Positions 19,562 through 23,454 of a stretch of 23,454 bases of DNA are shown here, piece by piece. The stretch spans positions 570,026-593,479 of the forward strand of contig NW_004754932.1 of assembly GCF_000188695.1 (NCBI RefSeq). The letters run 5' to 3'. This stretch comes from Salpingoeca rosetta (lineage: Eukaryota; Opisthokonta; Choanoflagellata; Craspedida; Salpingoecidae). The position numbers were made by a program, and so were the translations under genes. Positions within the stretch are counted from its first letter, which is position 1. Each line of letters begins with the position of its first letter. Under the pieces are notes generated by a model. The model ran no database searches. It saw nothing but the letters and a program-made list of their open reading frames with translations, and was not told the DNA's origin.

Positions 19562-21132
19562 CTCCGTGCTGTTTGTTGTTTGCTGGGCGTGGCTGGTTTG
19601 GTTGCTGCAAAGGCGTGGTGGTGGGCGTGTGCATGTGCGTGTGTGTGTGTGTGTTGCTGTGAGCGACGTGCGGTCTGTGAGGGAGTGCGCGCCTGCCTCG
19701 CGCACATGGGCAGTGGCCGCCCACAACAGCAGCTAGCAACAACACACGTGTGTAGCAATGCGTTCATCATCGTCATTGTCATGGCGTGCCTTGCTTCTTG
19801 CTTGTGTGTTTGCTTGCTTGCTTCTTTGCCGAGGCAAACTCAACATCCCCAACAAGGTGGAAGCAATCAACAACACACCTTTGGCTACGTATGCTTCGCA
19901 GCAAGAGAAACGGGCGTGGGATGCGTTGGTTCGTGCACACGCTTGCACACGCTCGAGTGAAGGAAACAATGGATCGATCAGAGGGGAAGGAGGGTGCGAT
20001 GGTGGTCGACGATCCGGGCTGGTCGGGTGCGTGTGCGTGTGTGTGTTTTGTTTGCGACGTTCCTCCTTCTTCTTCTGTTTCGCGTCCTCCCTTTATCTTC
20101 TCGTTGTTCGTTTCGTTGTTTTCGTTGGGCGTCACGTCGTTGCCGAATATTCTATGTTATATCTTTCACAAACAATCTTGCCTAGCACGAAAGGCACAAA
20201 AACTTGCGAGCGAGAGCGAAGCAGCAACCGACAACGAGTGAGCGAGAAGCAAGTCAAGCCAAGCAAGGTGAGAGGAGGAAGGGGCTTTGGTTGGTTGGTT
20301 GGTGTGTGAAGAGTGAGCTGTGCGTGGGTCGTGGGTCGTGGGTCATGGTGATGTGAGCTGCTGTGTAGTTAAAGACAAAAAGTGCGTGCGTGTCATTTTG
20401 TTAGTGGAGGGAAAGAAGATCGTTCAGCTTCTGTGGGTTGATGTGGATTCGTGAGAAACAGCACACCACTGCTTCGTATTCCAGCCGTCAGACTCGCTCG
20501 CTTGCTTGTAGCTGGCTCGTACTTGCACATCTGAAGTCGTTTCTTGTGTGTGTATGGGTGTGTCTGTCTGTTTGTGTGTGTGTGCGTCATTTCCTTTTCC
20601 GCTGAGCATCCCCACCTGGCGTGTAGGTCGCACACACACACACACACACACGTAGACACACACACACATAGACACACACACATAGACACACACACATACA
20701 CACAAGTCACACTCATTGGCTGATTCCTTGTGTCTCTCCTGCTCACCCTCTGTCAATTACTGCTGGTGACTTGCTTGCTTCACACCCCACCCTCCTGCGT
20801 GCTGCATGTGTGCACGCTCAATCAACACCAGGGAAATTCAGAGAGACCCAGCCCAGCCGTCAAGGCACAGCATCTTCTTGGCCGTGTCGCGTGCATCACG
20901 GGTGTGACACCAGCCTCACCTGTCCCTTGTCCTTCTGCTTGGGTGATTGTTTGTGTCGGTACCCGCGTTGATTGGCTGGTGCTCCGCAACTACAACCACC
21001 ACGAGCTAGCAGCGCGAGCAGCAGCTACAGCTACAGCAGTAGTAAGAAGCAGCAGCAATAAGAAGCAGGGGCAACCAACACCCTCCATCACCAAACCGTT
21101 GACGACATCATTGGTCTGCGTGGCTGGGCGTG
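19562..21132. promoter_or_regulatory. Divergent intergenic/promoter region between receptor and FERM genes
   Basis: Should hold the start sites of both head-to-head genes. No TATA box or initiator can be named. It contains a TG tract (20545-20587) followed by a CA tract (20630-20704), the same arrangement as in introns, hinting at an unannotated 5'UTR intron. Several open frames occur (for example plus 19758-20309, with a hydrophobic start), but they lack domains and run through low-complexity sequence. Confidence 0.4.
20545..20704. repeat. TG tract followed by CA tract in the intergenic region
   Basis: TG-rich 20545-20587 and CA-rich 20630-20704 on plus, a complementary pair with a 42-nt loop. 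The layout matches introns that carry both tracts, but it is symmetrical and gives no strand. Confidence 0.8.
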
Positions 21133-23213
21133 ATGTTTCGCCGTAAGAACAAGAAGAAGAGCAGCGGCACCAAATCCCCGCTGGGCCCTGCACCAACATC
21201 ATCAAGCCCCTCCACCATGTCGCTTCCCTCCCAGAGACGCGCTCAGAAGAAGACCAGCAAGAGCGCCATTGAGCTCTACGTGTACCATCTCGACAATGAG
21301 GAGTACAAGTTTGAGCTCTCCAAGCACGCGACCGGCACAGACCTCCTCAAGCTCTTCCTCAAGCGGTCCGTGTATGTGTGTGTGTGTGTTTTGTTTGCGC
21401 ATGGGGGTGTATGATGGGTATATGTGTGCTGGAGTGTGCGTGTGTGTATGTGTGCATGAGTGTGCGTGTGTGTGTATGGGTGTGTGTGTATGTGTGCATG
21501 AGTGTGTGTATGTGTGCATGAGTGTGCGTGTGTGTGTATGTGTGTGTGTATGTGTGCATGAGTGTGCGCAGCCTGTCGCTTTCTTTCCCTCCTTCGATCT
21601 GTGGTGTATGTTTGCTGCGTGGTATACCACTGCATGCGCTGTTTGACTGGCTTGTGTAGTACGTGCTCGACAAGTCCTCATTTGCTGCTGCTTCTGCTGT
21701 TGGTGCTACCTGCTGTTGGTGCAACTTACACTGCTGTGGTAACAGAATTGGGGCCTTGGATGAGGTGGACTATTTTGGATTCTACTTTCCATACACGGAT
21801 CCCATCGTCTGGCTGACAGAGGAGCAGATCAAGAAGCAAGCAGGTTGGTCGCTGCTCGACGGTGGCGGGACGGTGGAGAAGGAAGGGGAGAGAGGGAGAG
21901 GGTGTGTGTGTGCGTGTGAATGCATAGCTCTTTGCTTGTGAGATGCAGTCTTATTCACCGACGACTTACCTCGACACACACACACACACACACACGTAAA
22001 CACACACGTATACACACACGTATACACACATGAATACACGCACACACATGTATACACACATGAATACACACAGACATCAAGAAGCCGGTTGTGTTGGAGT
22101 TTGGCGTTAAATTCTTCCCCTCCAATCCGCGCAAAGTTGTCAGCGAGCACACGCGCTTCCTCATCTTCCTCCAGCTCAAAGAGGTGCACGCATACACGAG
22201 CCAGACATATGGGAAGATGGATGGATGGATGGATGGAAACGGACCGTGTGTGAATGCGCTTGTATGTCTAGTATTGGCGTTGCTAGTGCTTGAAAAGTGT
22301 GTGCGTGTGTGCGTGAGGGGTGTGTACACCATTTCACGTGTGCACCCCATTCCACTTATTGGTCCCTCCCACTCACTCCCACTCACTCCCGTTTCAACTG
22401 CCGCGCGCACGTGTGTCGACAGGACCTGGCGATTGGGCGCTTTGTGTGCCCAGCACCAGACGCCATCCGCCTCTGCGCCCTCGCTGTTCAGATTGAGCTC
22501 GGTGCGTTTGCGTGTAGAGGGGTGTTGCTTCGTCTGGTTGTATTTGTGGTGGGGATTCGTGGGTATTATGTCAATCATGGCGCTGTGCTTGCTTGTTGTG
22601 TGTCCTACCATCACCTCACACGCACCCTCACGTTCACACACCCTCGATCTCTCTCTCTCTCTCATCTCTCTTTATCGCACACACACACATGCACACACAG
22701 GCGACTATGATGCGGAGAAGCACCCTGCCGGGTACCTGTCGGACATGCTGCTGCTGCCGGATCAGACGGTCGATGTTGAGGCAGAGATTGCCCGCTGGCA
22801 CCGCGCCCTCGAGTGAGCACTTGCTTCGACTTCCTTGCATGAACGCGTTACTCTCGCTGCTTTCTTGTGTGTTGCGTGTGTTGCGTGCTGCTTGTGTGCG
22901 TGCGGTGTGCTCTCGTGTGGGTTGTGGCTTCTCTTGTTTGTCTGTGGAACCTGTGGGTCGTGCACAGCACATCTTGTTGCAATACCACAGCAAATCACCG
23001 ACTCACCTCACCCACTTCCCCCGCATTGCCCACGTCGCCCATTCCTCCCACAGCCGCATGACGTTCTCCGAGGCGGTGCAGGCGTACCTGAGCCTTGCGT
23101 CGCGGCAGCACTTGTACGGCGTTGATCTGCACCCGGCCAACCTCTCCCCAGACGACCCGTGCTTTGTTGGCATTTCCGCACAGGGCATTCGCCTCTACAA
23201 CGCACACCTCGGC
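21133..23213 (+). CDS. FERM-domain protein, 4.1-type (N-terminal part; continues past the window)
   Basis: Expected to link membrane proteins to the cortical cytoskeleton. Exons 21133-21365, 21746-21843, 22074-22183, 22423-22501, 22701-22812 and 23054-23213 join in phase to 264 residues; a donor at 23214 leads out of the window. The ATG is the first in frame after a TGA at 21100, with G at -3. Order: a basic, Ser/Pro-rich leader (FRRKNKKKSS, residues 1-44); F1 lobe (IELYVYHLDNEEYKFELSKH, then EVDYFGFYF and VWLTEEQIKKQ); F2 lobe (VKFFPSNP, AIGRFVCPAPDAIRLCALAV, GYLSDMLLLP, EAVQAYLSLAS); start of F3 (LYGVDLHPANLS, VGISAQGIRLYN). YGVDLH resembles protein 4.1, PTPN3/4 and FARP FERM domains more than ezrin; the missing C-terminus decides which. 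The first donor (CG|GTCCGT) could instead be GTATGT six bases on, adding two residues. Confidence 0.9.
21369..21567. repeat. TG/TATG tract at the donor of FERM intron 1
   Basis: Sense TG with repeated TGTATGTGTGCATGAG units, right after the donor at 21366. Confidence 0.9.
21973..22073. repeat. CA/TACA tract at the acceptor of FERM intron 2
   Basis: Sense (CA)n with GTATA interruptions running into ACACACAG|AC. A shorter TG stretch lies in the 5' half of the intron (about 21902-21918). Confidence 0.9.
22679..22700. repeat. CA tract forming the acceptor of FERM intron 4
   Basis: Sense CACACACATGCACACACAG|GC; the AG acceptor is the end of the repeat. Confidence 0.9.
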
Positions 23214-23224
23214 GTACGTTATGC

Positions 23225-23280
23225 TTGTTTGCTGCTGTTGCTGCTGTTGCTGTTGTTGCCGTTGTTGCTGTTGTTGCTGT
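23225..23280. repeat. TTGCTG triplet-type repeat in FERM intron 6
   Basis: TTGCTG/TTGTTGC units about 10 nt after the donor at 23214. Confidence 0.9.
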
Positions 23281-23387
23281 GGTGATGGGAAGCAAGAGGG
23301 ATGTTCCTGCTGCACTTTGGAGAGCATGCAGTCGCAAAGCAGCACCATTCCTCACCACACACGCACACAAACATGAGCACACCTTCT

Positions 23388-23389
<2 letters not shown>

Positions 23390-23428
<39 letters not shown>
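23390..23428. repeat. (CA)n tract at the window end, FERM intron 6
   Basis: CA repeat on the sense strand. By the pattern of the other introns an acceptor should follow shortly after it. Confidence 0.85.
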
Positions 23429-23430
<2 letters not shown>

Positions 23431-23454
23431 CAACATGTATCGCCACCGCCTACC

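Noticed and set aside
19067..19960. Plus-strand 297-codon frame in the divergent region
   Set aside because: Overlaps the predicted receptor 5'UTR in antisense, with Cys/Val/Ala bias from microsatellites and no recognisable motif.
19758..20309. Plus-strand 183-codon frame starting with a hydrophobic signal-like segment
   Set aside because: Low-complexity Cys/Val/Phe-rich sequence from TG and TTC repeats, with no domain and no splice support; kept as intergenic.

Overview
The window looks like nuclear DNA of a GC-rich, intron-dense unicellular relative of animals. A choanoflagellate such as Salpingoeca is my best guess, inferred from three things: many short spliceosomal GT-AG introns, a receptor joining thrombospondin-like repeats to a tyrosine-bearing tail, and an animal-style FERM protein. 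No bacterial operon, rRNA, tRNA, CRISPR array or recognisable intact transposon was seen. There is one 100-N assembly gap (2631-2730).

Layout. (1) 39-7315, minus strand: a complete ABCB/P-glycoprotein-type full transporter in 17 coding exons, about 1369 residues, ending in a long acidic tail and a 16-nt last coding exon that encodes a putative PDZ ligand. (2) 7316-7979: intergenic, holding the transporter promoter side and the 3' flank of the next gene. (3) 7980-18931, minus strand: a single-pass receptor in 12 coding exons. The exon lengths add up to 7803 nt (2600 residues) with every junction in phase. It has a signal peptide, a beta-sandwich-like N-terminal domain interrupted by a Thr-rich insert, about 14 TSP1-like repeats of an unusual Cys-Cys type, a TNFR/ephrin-receptor-like Cys-rich region, one membrane helix and a disordered tail of about 1000 residues with repeated Tyr-Ala motifs. 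(4) 18932-21132: a divergent 2.2-kb intergenic region, including a probable 5'UTR intron of the receptor. (5) 21133 to the window end, plus strand: the N-terminal 264 residues (six exons) of a 4.1-type FERM protein that continues outside the window.

The three genes are independent transcription units. The receptor and FERM genes are head to head and could share a promoter region. All three products belong at or under the plasma membrane, but no direct functional link is shown.

The most striking signal is at intron level. Nearly every intron carries a dinucleotide microsatellite whose orientation depends on its place in the transcript: (TG)n just after the 5' splice site, (CA)n just before the 3' splice site, sometimes both. 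The rule holds for genes on both strands, so it follows transcription and not the chromosome. It suggests a role in splicing, or a birth process tied to splice sites.
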